Below are positions 11,552-21,585 of a stretch of DNA of 64,000 nt, piece by piece. Both the position numbers and the translations under genes were made by a program. The notes under the pieces are model-generated. The model was not told the origin of the DNA. It worked only from the letters and a program-made list of their open reading frames with translations, and made no database searches. The stretch's first letter is position 1. The number at the start of each line of letters is the position of its first letter. Source of the DNA: Aspidapion aeneum (Eukaryota > Arthropoda > Insecta > Coleoptera > Brentidae); the NCBI GenBank assembly GCA_963576565.1, contig OY755040.1, forward strand, positions 83,780,821 to 83,844,820. Reading direction: 5' to 3'.

Positions 11552-12572
11552 TTAGTCATTTTCGGGTTTTTCTTTGTCACTCTCACTTGGAATGGGTATG
11601 ATTCGGTTGTCTAATTTCCTCTTCCTTTCTTCAAAAATAATATTCCTTCCATGTACAATATTTCCTTCTTTTTCGTTCCACAACCGATACCCATTGTCGG
11701 TATATCCTACCATTATCATTTTCTCTGATCTTGGATCGAGCTTTGACTTTCTGACTTCCTTGGGAAATAAATTGTATGCATTGCATCCAAATAACTCTAT
11801 TTTCTCTAAGTTTGGTTTCTCAATGTACCACATTTCTGCTGGGGTTTTATGATTCTCTAATGCTCTTGTTTCTGTTCTGTTGATCAAATAAGCACTTGTT
11901 CTAACAGCTTCTCCCCAAGACTCTTTTTCTAACTCAGCATCGAAAATCTTGCTTTTTACAAAATTGTGCGATTTAATCTTTCTGCAGTTCCATTCTGCTC
12001 AGGATTGTAAGCTACAGTATATTGGAATCTTATTCCTTTTTGATTACAAAATATTCTAAAATCTTTCGATATGTATTCTTCTCCGTTATCATACCTTAAC
12101 ATTTCTATCTTTGTGCCAAACTTCGCTTCCACCATTGCCACATGTTGCTTAAAATTTTCTAGAGCTTCACTTTGTTACTCATTAAGTAGGTAATAAAATA
12201 TGATTTTCCATCATATGTGGCCGGTTTAATTGGCCCACAAATATCTGTAGATACCGTTCCTAAAACTCTTTTTGCCTTTCTCTCTTTGGGCAGTTTTTCA
12301 TAAGGGATTCTGGTTTGTTTAGCTTTCACACATACCTCACATAGTTCTGGTGCTGGATATCTTGAGGAGTGACCCATTTTTCTGAGAATCAGCATTTTTT
12401 CTTCATGGCTAGTTAAATTTACATAATTATTCTTTCTTACTTTGAAATTTACAAAGTATAATTTTCCTCTTAGTTTTCCTTCCAAAATGCATATTTTATT
12501 TTTTATAATGCTTACTTTTCCTTGTTTAAAGTTTACTTCTAGGCCATTTTCTTCCAATTTTCTTACTGACAA
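11552..12572 (-). pseudogene. Copia GAG-pre-integrase and integrase
   Basis: Three pieces read in order on the minus strand. 12572-12159 has the zinc-binding GAG-pre-integrase part (GHSSRYP, CEVCVKAKQTR) and the first catalytic Asp (STDICGPI). 12141-11956 has the second Asp (LRYDNGEEY) and the Glu (NPEQNGTAERLNRT). 11887-11552 has the C-terminal GCNAYNLFPKEVR and GYTDNGYRLW block. The full DDE set is still present, but frame breaks lie between the pieces. The integrase would insert the cDNA into the host chromosome. Confidence 0.9.
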
Positions 12573-13210
12573 CAGATTGTAAATTAAGTTCTCACAAACT
12601 CAGACATCTTTAATGTTAATTTGTCTTCCACTTTTGGTTTCTACCTCAAGATTCCCTTATTTTACTGCCATTATTGTCTGTCCTTGTTTTGCAACATTTA
12701 TCTTTTGCTCTATTTTACTGCTGTTAGCTAGAAACTTGCAAAAATCACTTTTATTCAAATGGTTCGTCACACCACTGTATATGACAAAACTTATCTCATC
12801 TTCATCTGTTATTAACAAAGAATTTAAAAATGATTTATCTCCATTTTTATCTCTTTGTCTTTCTGTATTTTCTTGTGCACTGTGAGCATTATTTCTTTGA
12901 TTAAAATTTCTTGAAAATCCACCTCTATAATTACCTCGAAAACCACCTCTTTCTCTTTCTTTTTGATTCATTGGGCAGTCAACCCGTTTGTGTCCAATAT
13001 TGTTGCATAAATAGCATCGATATGGAAAATGTTCTCCATTATTTCCTGTGCTACTTCCTGCACTTGAACTGGCATGATTACCAACATAACTTTGGTTAAA
13101 ATTACCTCTATATGACCCTCTAAATGTTCCAGGCCTTTTCCAATTTCCTCTTCTTCTAAAATTTTTGGACATAAATGCCATATTTTTATTTTCTTCCTCC
13201 TTTACTTTTA
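12573..13210 (-). pseudogene. Copia gag zinc knuckle and protease
   Basis: The minus-strand frame starts in KVKEEENKN (13210), has an Arg/Gly-rich stretch and one CX2CX4HX4C knuckle (CYLCNNIGHKRVDC) that would bind the genomic RNA, and then the aspartic protease region. The protease active-site Asp is lost: YSGVTNHL stands where DSGATNHL is expected. The upstream end is cut by the LINE tail inserted at 13213. Confidence 0.85.
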
Positions 13211-13212
13211 AC

Positions 13213-13850
13213 TATAATAATAATAACGTTTATTTTCAATAATTAAATATTTTATACATTTACAATATCAATTTAAAGTATTAAAGATAAATGAACGTTA
13301 AAAAAGTTGTAAAAGCAAAACAAGTACTTGTTAACTTAACCTAACCTTGTTGACTTATAATTACAAAGCATTTAGAAATTGTTTGTTTTTTTTGAAAACA
13401 AAGAATATTAGAATCACTTTTTAGAAAAAAAGAAAAACTTATATTACAGGTTACACCACAGAATTCTATGACGATTTTTTTATTAATTATTTTAAGTATT
13501 TAGTGCTGATAACTACCTAACTTTATAACAAAATTATCAATGTTTAATTACCTCATGTATTTTAAGTTTATCAAGTCGTTAGATATGCCTCCGTTGTTTT
13601 TTTATCCAAATGTTTTTTTTCTCTTTTAAAAATATGAAACTCTAAAATATTTCTGATAGTACTTGGTAAAAAATTAAACATTCTGGGAGCAAAATATTGT
13701 ACAGTTCGCTGTGTTATTGTTTCTGAGTTGAAAGTGTTTTCGAATTTTTCATAATTCCTTGTTTCATAGTTCCTGTTTTTTTCCTTTAATTCCATTTTAC
13801 TTTTGTGGATATTTTTCAAAATTTCTAGGCAATATAATTGGCGTATATTA
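13213..13850 (-). mobile_element. 5'-truncated LINE 3' end inside copia gag
   Basis: On the minus strand the segment starts in the last part of an ORF2 (13819-13571, TVQYFAPRMFNFLPSTIR and FKREKKHL, the usual C-terminal end of Jockey/CR1-like ORF2s). It then has about 350 bp of AT-rich 3' UTR with AATAAA and ends in a (TTA)n run at 13216-13228. It separates two parts of the copia gag (ending at KVKEEENKN on one side and EEARQ on the other). No clear target duplication was found. Confidence 0.75.
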
Positions 13851-14020
13851 TATATACTGTCTTGCCTCTTCCATGAGCAACTTATTTTTTACAAATTCTA
13901 TGTCTATTGCCTCTTGGTTCATATCTATATCTATTGCTGTTGTAACATTTTGAAAAGATTTAGGCATTGTCTACAATAGTTGTAAAATCCACTCACCTTT
14001 GTCTATCGACCAGCTGCCAT
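13851..14020 (-). pseudogene. Copia gag middle fragment
   Basis: The minus strand encodes TMPKSFQNVTTAI and FVKNKLLMEEARQ, the conserved LP-S-x-x-V...FVKxRLLxEE segment of copia Gag. It is stranded between two LINE insertions (13213-13850 and 14021-18574). The last residues at 14020 (MAAG) join in frame with LMA at 18575 once the LINE and its duplication are removed. Confidence 0.75.
14015..14020. other. Target duplication, left copy (TGCCAT)
   Basis: TGCCAT occurs immediately before the LINE at 14021 and again immediately after it at 18575-18580. This is a 6-bp duplication within the copia gag frame. Confidence 0.75.
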
Positions 14021-14336
14021 ATTAATATTAATGTTTTATTCAAAAATGTGTGTGCGACTTTAATGTGCTAGTTTCGTTTGTAAATGAGCTGCAGAAATAA
14101 ATAACTTTGTAAGTGAAAAATAATAATTTAAATATTGTCGCACTCACCAAATCATTTTATTACACAAATTACGCTATATGAGTATAAAAAAACCAAACAA
14201 AAACACAGCACAACAAACAAAATATACAACAAATAGCAATTGTAAACCGTTAAATTCACCGGAGATTTCTACTTTGTTTTTGCGATAAGTAATTTTTATC
14301 ACTAAATAAGGCAAATAAAGGAGACCGTACACGAAA

Positions 14337-15194
14337 ATGTCTCAAACTGAAATTACGCTCAGTCATATCCTTCAAGAAATACGCTTATCTAAATCAGAGC
14401 TTACGGAGCACATTCAAGCATTAGAAACAAAAGTTATCGAAAACTTAGATAATTTGAAGGGAAAAGTGACATCTTTGGAGAAAGAAAACTTAGAATTAAA
14501 ATCAAAAATTGAGAAACTCGAAAGGGAAAATAAAAGAAACGGTGCACTGATATTTAATCTGGATAATCAACCCCAGAGTTTATCATCTAAATACATCTGT
14601 GATACATTAAACACTCTTCTTGAAATTGATATTAAAGAGGATCACTTAAATAACTTCTATAGACTAGGAAACTCAACGGATTCACCAATAAAAATTCAAT
14701 TCTTGTCAGCGCTAAAAAAGACCTTAGTTTTTAAAAACTGCCACAAGTTGAGTGGTACTGGCATCGTAATTGCACACGATCTAACGGAAGATCAGAGGTC
14801 AACACAAAAAGTTCTGCGTAGACACCTCAAACAGTTAAAGAACACCTCTGACGAAACATCTTACATCAGGGGAGACAAACTGTATGCCAAGGACGGACAA
14901 ATCCTAACAGTCGACGACATTTTGTTTATTTAATCTCAGTCCGAAAGTTGTCGCTTAACAAATAGCGTCCCACCAACACCGACAGTGTTGCCAAAGCAAA
15001 GCGAAGAATCTGAGGAAGTCTTTGAAAGTCAGGATAAACCTGAAGATCACCACAAAATAACGTCTGAAATAAAACAGAAAATTGTACAGCAAAAAACAAT
15101 TGAAACCCCGAAATTATCTAAAACCAAGACTACTGGAAGCAAGGTTCTATCCAATCTTGTCAATGCAATTGAAAAGAAAAAAACTCTAAGGTAA
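14337..15194 (+). pseudogene. LINE ORF1 with one in-frame stop
   Basis: ORF1 starts at ATG 14337. Residues 15-70 are heptad-rich and Lys/Glu-rich (coiled coil, likely trimerisation). An RRM-like block follows (NGALIFNLDNQ, then IKIQFLSALKKTLVFKN and GIVIAHDLTEDQR), the usual layout of L1/L2-type ORF1 RNA-binding proteins. A TAA at codon 199 interrupts it, but the same frame continues open for a further 86 codons of Glu/Lys-rich sequence to TAA at 15194. A single nonsense change is therefore the likely lesion in a protein of about 285 residues. Confidence 0.7.
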
Positions 15195-15428
15195 GGATCG
15201 TCAAGCAGTCAAAAATAATTTGGAAGAAAAACAAAGAAAAAAAATATTTTTAAGACTTTTTACATTTTACTCTTTACTTTTTTTTTGTTTTTGTGTGTTT
15301 TTAATGTTTGTATGATAAATAGACTGTAGTTTAAGTTTCGTCTTGATAAATTTTCTTTTGTTGTCTTAACGTCTTAAAATTGAATTTTATTTATAAATAT
15401 ATACACACACAATTTATTTCCGATTAAA

Positions 15429-18345
15429 ATGGATCAGTTTGTAAGAGATTTTAATTACGACTTTATGGATACTAATGAGGTTGAAAATTTTTTGGATTTT
15501 AATAACTTTGTAGAAATTAAAAAAATGCAACAATCTTTTAAAATATTTCATAAAAATATAAGAAGTATAAATAAAAATATTGATGAACTTCTGGTCAATC
15601 TCTCACAATTACAAAATCCGCTAGATTGCATTATCTTGACCGAAACGTTTATGGTATATGATAAATCCCAATTTTTTTTGGAAAATTATGACTTCTTATG
15701 AAAACTGACGGTGTCGCTATCTATGTTAAAAACTCTTCAAGTTACTCCTTTAAAACCATAAAATTAGATAGATGCAAAGCCCTTGAACTACAAATCAATA
15801 ACTTTGATAAAAAATACTTATCACTGCAGTATATAAAACCCCTGCTCAGGACTCTAATGAATTTGTCTTAGCCCTTAATAACTATTTAGAAAACACTAAA
15901 CAAATAGTCTCAGATATGCATTTTATTGTGGGTGATCTATACATTGACCTTCTCGGAGGGGATGAAGTGAGCCAAGATCTTTTAAATATCCTATATACAA
16001 ATAATTTTGAGTCGTTAGTCAACAAAATCACTAGACCAGCATCTAAAACATGCTTATACCATATTCATGTAAAGTGTCGTAACCAATCTCTATTCAAAAA
16101 TATCTTGCCAGTAATAATTAAAAGTACCATTACAGACCATTACTCAACTACAGTTTTAACCCCTTTAGAAATACAATCGACTGGAAACTCACACTCATCT
16201 TATGAAATTTTAAACGAGAAAAAACTTAAACGGAGTATGGAACAAATAAATTGGAAAGAATTTTATAAAATAAAAGAAGTAAATGCTATAACCAACTACT
16301 TTGTAGACACAATAACAAAAAATATTAAAGAATCTTCAACAATAATAAAAACGTCTCGGAAAGCACACAAACGTAAACCATGGATTACCCAGGGCTTAGT
16401 AAAATCAGTAAACAAAAAAAACAATTTATATAAAATTTATCAAAAATATCCAAATGATCAGACCAAAAGACGTTTTACACAGTATCGTGCATAACTTAAC
16501 CTATTACTTAAAAATGCTAAATTCAACTATTTTAAATCAAAAATAGCAGCTAATCAAACTTGCTCCAAAACCTTATGGTTCATGGTTCACAGTTAAAGAT
16601 ATATATTGCAAATCAAAAATCACTGAAATTAACCAAGTTTCTGATAATAACAAAAAACTAACAGATCCTAAAGAAATTGCTGATTCATTTAATAAATATT
16701 TTGCTAATGTAGCTGCGAATTTAGCTAAACAAATACAAAAACCACAAAAAAATCCCCTAAAAAAGAGAAAAATTTTAAATCATAATTTGACTTTAAAACA
16801 AACAACGGAAACTGAAATAGAAAATATAATAAAAAACTTAAAAAATAAAAAGGCACCAGGAACTGATAAAGTAAAAACGGAAACCATAAAAAACATTGTT
16901 GAACACATAGCTGGCCCATTGGTACATAAAATAAACACTTCCTTTAAAAACGGTATAGTGTCAAATATGTTTAAAATTGCAACTATTAAACCAATTCATA
17001 AAGCAGGAGACAAAGATAGTATGTCAAACTATAGGCCCATTTCCCTCATTTCTCACTTTGCCAAGATCTATGAGAAAGTTCTTAACGAAAGACTGCAAAA
17101 ATATTTAAAAAAATACTCGATTATTTCTAAAAAACAGTTTGGGTTCCAAAAAGGAAAAAACACACAAGATGCTATTGCATCTTTAACTACGAAAATATAT
17201 GGGTCACTAGAGAGCGGTAAGCCTTCACTTTGTGTATTCCTTGATCTTGCGAAGGCGTTCGACACTGTGAGCCATTCTCAGTTGTTGGAGTCTTTGCGGG
17301 ATCTGGGGGTAAGAGGGATATCATGGAGGCTCTTTCAATCCTATCTAACTAACAGAAAACAATATACAAGCATCAAAGGTCAGTTAAGTGGAGAGGAAGA
17401 AGTCCTTTTTGGTGTTCCTCAGGGAACAGTGATTGGCCCAACTCTTTTTATCCTCTATATTAATAGTATTCTTGAACAACCATTAGAAGGTGACGTGTTG
17501 AGTTTCTGCGATGACACAGTTATATTCTTTGTAGCAGATACGTGGGATCAATTAAAAACTTTAGCAGAAAAAAATCTCAAAGAACTTTTCAAAATATTCG
17601 ATCAAAAAATTTTAACAATAAACTATAAAAAAACTTACTTTATGCCCTTTTCTTGTAATAGCAGAGGCTTGCCAACCTTTGATACTCTTAACGTTAATTA
17701 CATAAATTTAAAATCTACGAACACAATTAAATACTTAGGAGTGCACTTCGATCCTCATTTAAAGTGGAACATCCACACTAAAAAAGTTGCAAATACAATC
17801 CGGGTAATGCTTTTTAGAATTAAATATCTGAGAAAAATATTGGACATTAAACAACTAAAAATTTTATATTATTCTTTGGTCGAAAGCAGAATTCAATATG
17901 GAGTCCTAGCATGGGGTGGAGTATATGATGCACATATAAAAAAACTAAATACTGTCCAAAAGGGAATTTTAAAAATAATGTACTCAAAAAACTATCGGTA
18001 CCCATCAAACTTAATATACAAAGAGTCAAAAGTATTTGATACTAGGCAAATGTTTTACTACCAGATTAGCTTGTACTGCTTTAAGAACAAAAATCTATTA
18101 AATATCCAAAACCATACTCAAAATACTAGATATGTTTCTCAATACAAAATAAAGGAAAAGCTCTACTCTTAAAAATATTGGCCAAAGACATCATATTTAT
18201 CTCCAAAAGTTTTCAACCACTTTCCATTAGAACTTAAGAAATCTTTTATCGAAAATCAAATATCGTTCAAAAAATTTAAAAAATATGTAAAAATTTTGCT
18301 TTTAGAGAAATCTCGCGAAGAAATTAATAATGTATTAAATTTGTA
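15429..18345 (+). pseudogene. LINE ORF2: endonuclease and reverse transcriptase, broken
   Basis: The endonuclease survives in 15429-15701 (HKNIRSINKN, ILTETF), about 15702-15850 (TDGVAIYVKNS) and 15916-16494. In the last piece the catalytic GDFN has become GDLY and the expected CLDHI has become CLYHI. The RT is open from 16787 to 18172: NYRPISLISHFAKI, FLDLAKAFDTVSH and GVPQGTVIGPTLFILYIN. The active box is FCDD (17504-17515) instead of FADD. Homology continues after the stop at 18172 to about 18345 (FKKYVKILL). Several frame breaks make it inactive. Confidence 0.85.
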
Positions 18346-18574
18346 ATCTTGGTTCTACTTTTAGATTTAGTTTATATAGGTAATATTGTTTTTTTTAATG
18401 TTCTACTTAATGGGTGTAGTGTGTTGTATTTGATATGCTTGTATGGCAGAACACAAAATCCTAGCGCGACGTTTTTGTCTTTAGGAATGTGATTTGTTCT
18501 GGGAGCGTAACTCTTATAATGTGTTATATCTACACTGTAATTTATAATTCCTGGAAATAAATTGAAAATTGAAT

Positions 18575-19050
18575 TGCCATTAGCTTGCAAATAGTATTAT
18601 CAAATTCTGTTAGAAACTTACTTAAAGGTGTCCCTTCTATGTATTTTAAACTTCTATGCTTCTTCTGCCGCATAACTTGAGTTGAAATCCCTTTATTTGC
18701 ATATTTTCGTCTTAAGCTTTCCATAATTTATTTTGCTGGCGTTTTTGTTTTTACAGATTCTAAGATGGTATCTGACAAACACTGTATGATTAGTGATCTT
18801 GCCTTTACATCACTCTTTTTCCAGCATTTCAATTTTTCCTCATCGGTGGCTTCAGGCTTTGGCTCTGTTAACACTTCCAAAACTTCCTGTTGTTCGAGCA
18901 GTAACTTTATTCTGAACTCCCAGTTTGAATAAGAGCTTTCATCAAACGGTACATAAAAATTAATATTCTTATCCGCCCTTTTCCACGGTTTTTCTTGTGA
19001 TTTTCCACGTCCTGTGTATTCCCGGTTTTTTTCCTAACCTCAATCTTTCC
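18575..19050 (-). pseudogene. Copia gag N-terminal part
   Basis: The minus strand reads INFYVPFDESSYSNWEFRIK and LLLEQQEVLEVLTEPKPEA, the conserved copia Gag entry motif, then MESLRRKYANKG and LKYIEGTPLSKFLTEFDNT. A TAA interrupts it just before the MESLRRKY part. The frame is open upstream through KSQEKPWKRADKN, and no clear ATG is visible, so the start is not assigned. It ends at the LINE insertion. Confidence 0.85.
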
Positions 19051-19090
19051 CTTAAAATTCCAGAATTAATTCTTATTTTTCGCTTACCAT

Positions 19091-19103
19091 TGGGCCCATA
19101 ACC
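19091..19103 (-). other. Copia primer-binding site, half-tRNA type
   Basis: TGGGCCCATAACC abuts the 5' LTR. It equals the anticodon stem-loop of eukaryotic initiator tRNA-Met (GGGCCCATAACCC). Primer sites complementary to the anticodon region of a cleaved tRNA-iMet are known from Drosophila copia, so this element probably primes the same way and not from a tRNA 3' end. Confidence 0.7.
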
Positions 19104-19316
19104 TGTAGTAGGTACGTGGATCGTAATGATTAAGGCACTAATTATTTATTTAACATACTTTATTAAGTCAAAAACCGTAAAAACAATTACAGGACGCCAA
19201 CAATACTTTATTGTTTTTATTCCGACATTTTACGTACTCTTGCGCCAAGATTATTTACTAAAAATTTGTAATTTTATGTTACTGAATCAATAATACAGAA
19301 TTGGAGAGCTTCAACA
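19104..19316 (-). repeat. 5' LTR of the copia element
   Basis: 213 bp, TGTAGTAGG...TTCAACA on the plus strand, a direct repeat of 8984-9226 with a short internal deletion. With the primer site on its left and pol reading leftward, it is the upstream LTR. A clean 5-bp target duplication is not visible. Confidence 0.85.
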
Positions 19317-19560
19317 CCCTATAAATGTAAAGTTATGTAAAAGTAACATTGCCCACTTCCAGAAGCTGTAGAGAGCTGAGCTTTGAAAGAATGATAGGAA
19401 CTATGATAAAACTGTAGGAAACATTTTAAAACATAAAAATTTTAATTTACTTTCCTCCCCTACAAATGTAAAGTTATGTAAAATTAACATTGCCTACTTC
19501 CAGGAACACTAGAGAGCTGAGCTTTAGAAGGCTGATAGGAACTATGATAAAATATGAAAA
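19317..19560. repeat. ~141-bp minisatellite, right part
   Basis: This is a continuation of the array at 8280-8983: TTGCCCACTTCCAGAAGC at about 19349 and TTGCCTACTTCCAGGAAC at about 19491, again spaced about 142 bp, with CTATAAATGTAAAGTTATG links. The array ends where the giant palindrome begins. Confidence 0.75.
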
Positions 19561-19673
19561 AAAAACCTCAAAATTTTTAATAAGGCATTGCAAAAGTTTT
19601 GAACAATATTCCGCATATTTTACTACTTTAAAAGTTAAATCTTATCGAAATCCTTTAAAAAAGGAGTGAAATC

Positions 19674-20014
19674 ATAACAAAAACATTTCATGTAAAAAAG
19701 CCAAGTACCCGAAAGTGGTATTCCGTAAAAAGAATTGAGATAAAAGTAAAGCCAAGTTCTCCAATACAAATTTCAAAATGAATGGTTTTTACTAGTTTGG
19801 AAATGTTTTTCTAAACTTGGCTATTACGGCTGCAAATGGCTCTTAGGCACAGTGCTAAATTGAACGTAACGTAAAAAACATTTCCAAACTAGTAAGAACC
19901 ATTCATTTTGAAATTTGTATTGGAGAACTTGGCTTTACTTTTATCTCAATTCTTTTTACGGAATACCACTTTCGCGTACTTAGCTTTTTTTACATGAAAA
20001 GTTTTTGTTATGAT
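19674..20014. repeat. ~340-bp hairpin in the left arm
   Basis: Two arms of about 145 bp (starting CATAACAAAAACATTTCATG, ending in the reverse complement) flank a loop of about 55 bp containing GCTGCAAATGGCTCTTAGGC. There is no ORF. It resembles a non-autonomous foldback or MITE; no convincing target duplication is visible. Confidence 0.7.
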
Positions 20015-20243
20015 ACATATTTATAAAAATATATAATTTTTCGTAAAATTTTTATTTTTTTTATTTTTTTTTTTTGATTTTTTTTGTTCCACTAATGGTA
20101 TATAGTAAACCTGTAGATTCATTGGATCAAAATATTAAGAATTCGCTACACTTGCCTTAGTCCAAAAGTTGATATTAATCGAGATACAGCGTTAAACTTT
20201 ATTTTTACCTTCCTAGTCCGCGCAGCAATGGCTAGAGAAGGTA

Positions 20244-20251
20244 TTATTTTC
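20244..20251. other. 8-bp target duplication, TTATTTTC, left of foldback
   Basis: TTATTTTC precedes the foldback element and is repeated at 21458-21465 directly after it. The mirrored arm has the reverse complement GAAAATAA at 34767-34774 and 36032-36039. Confidence 0.8.
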
Positions 20252-21457
20252 GGAAGGGCGAAAAAATATCGGAAACACAAAATATCGAAAACACAAAATA
20301 TCGAAAATACAAAATATCGAAACTACATTTTATCGAATTACAAAATATTGAAACTACAAAATATCGAAACCACAAAATATCGAAACTACAAAATATCGAA
20401 TCACAAAATACCGAAAATACAAAATATCGAAAATATCGAAAATACAAATATCGAAAATATCGAAAATACAAAATATCGAAAATACAAAATATCGAAAATA
20501 CAAAATATCGAAAATACAAGATATCGAATCACAAAATATCGAACATACAAAATATCGAAATTAACATATATCGAAAATCAAAAATAGAAAATTTCGAAAC
20601 CTTAACATAACCCGACCCTGACGTAACCTAACCTAATCTAACTAAACCTAATCTGACCTAACCTCATAAAAATAGAAAGTTTCAAAAATCTAACCTGACA
20701 AAACCTAATCAAATCTAGCCGAACTGAACCGAACCAAAGCAAACTGAACCAACAATTTAAAAAAAAACTTTCCTGACTTCTTTCCCGGGATCCTAGAGGG
20801 TGTGAATACGAACCGAACCGTACCGAACCGAACCAAACCAAACCGAACGTAACTACAACACTGCTAATTAGGTTTGGTTGGGTATGGTTAAGTTTGGATA
20901 GGTTCGGTTCGGTTCGGTTCGGTCCGCTTCGGTTTGGTTCAAATTCACACCTTCTAGGATCCCGGGAAAGAACTCAGGAAAGTTTTTTTTGTGAAAAAAA
21001 TTGTTGGTTTTGTTTGCTTTGGTTCGGTTTAATTCGGTTCTGTTCGGTTAGATTTCATTAGGTTTCGTTTGGTTAGGTTTTTGAAACTATCTATTTTCGT
21101 GTGGTTGGGTCAGGGTCAGGTTAGGTGAAGGTTACGAAATTTTCTGTTGTTGATTTTCGATATGTTGTATTTTAGATATTTTGTTATTCGATATTTTGTA
21201 TTTTCGATATTTTGTTGTTTCGATATTTTGTATTTTCGATATTTTGTACTTTCGATATTTTGTTATTCGATATTTTGTGTTTTCGATATTTTGTATTTTC
21301 GATATTTTGTTGTTTCGATATTTTGTATTTTCGATATTTAGTAGTTTCGATATTTTGTTATTCGATGTTTTGTAGTTTCGATATTATGTACTTTCGATAT
21401 TTTAATTCGATATTTTGTTTTTCGATATTTTGTGTTTCGATATTTTTTCGCCCTTCC
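20252..21457. mobile_element. Foldback element with tandem-repeat arms, left copy
   Basis: The ends are GGAAGGGCGAAAAAATATCG and its reverse complement. Each arm has an outer array of ~16-17-bp units (core AAAATATCGAAAATAC), then a degenerate AACCTAACCTAA stretch, then GAACC/GGTTC pentamers meeting near 20870. The whole element folds on itself and has no transposase. With an 8-bp target duplication it matches foldback-type non-autonomous elements mobilised by a P- or hAT-like transposase (FB and Galileo are comparable designs with somewhat different duplications). Confidence 0.85.
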
Positions 21458-21546
21458 TTATTTTCGACGAAAAAATTTTGTTTCATATAACGCCACAAAT
21501 ATGTTATTTGGGTGTATTTTAACCTATCTTAGCAATATCGTCGTGA

Positions 21547-21585
<39 letters not shown>

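Larger units (their letters stand above)
14021..18574 (+). mobile_element. Near full-length LINE (Jockey/CR1/L2-like) in copia gag
   Basis: This 4.55-kb element is bounded by the TGCCAT duplication. It has a 5' UTR (14021-14336), ORF1 (14337-15194), a spacer, a decayed ORF2 with endonuclease and RT (15429-18345), and a 3' UTR ending in GGAAATAAATTGAAAATTGAAT (polyadenylation-like signal and short repeat tail). There is no LTR. The APE-type endonuclease plus RT order and the presence of ORF1 place it in the Jockey/CR1/L2 part of the LINE tree; the exact clade is uncertain. Confidence 0.85.

Noticed and set aside
20228..20587. 119-residue ORF rich in KYRKYKISK, and mirrored ORFs in 21147-21490, 34742-35101 and 35655-36070
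   Set aside because: Direct translation of the short tandem repeats of the foldback arms.
20630..20665. Possible interstitial telomere (CCTAA units)
   Set aside because: Only a few degenerate units within the foldback arm and mirrored at 21060-21125; better explained as part of that element.
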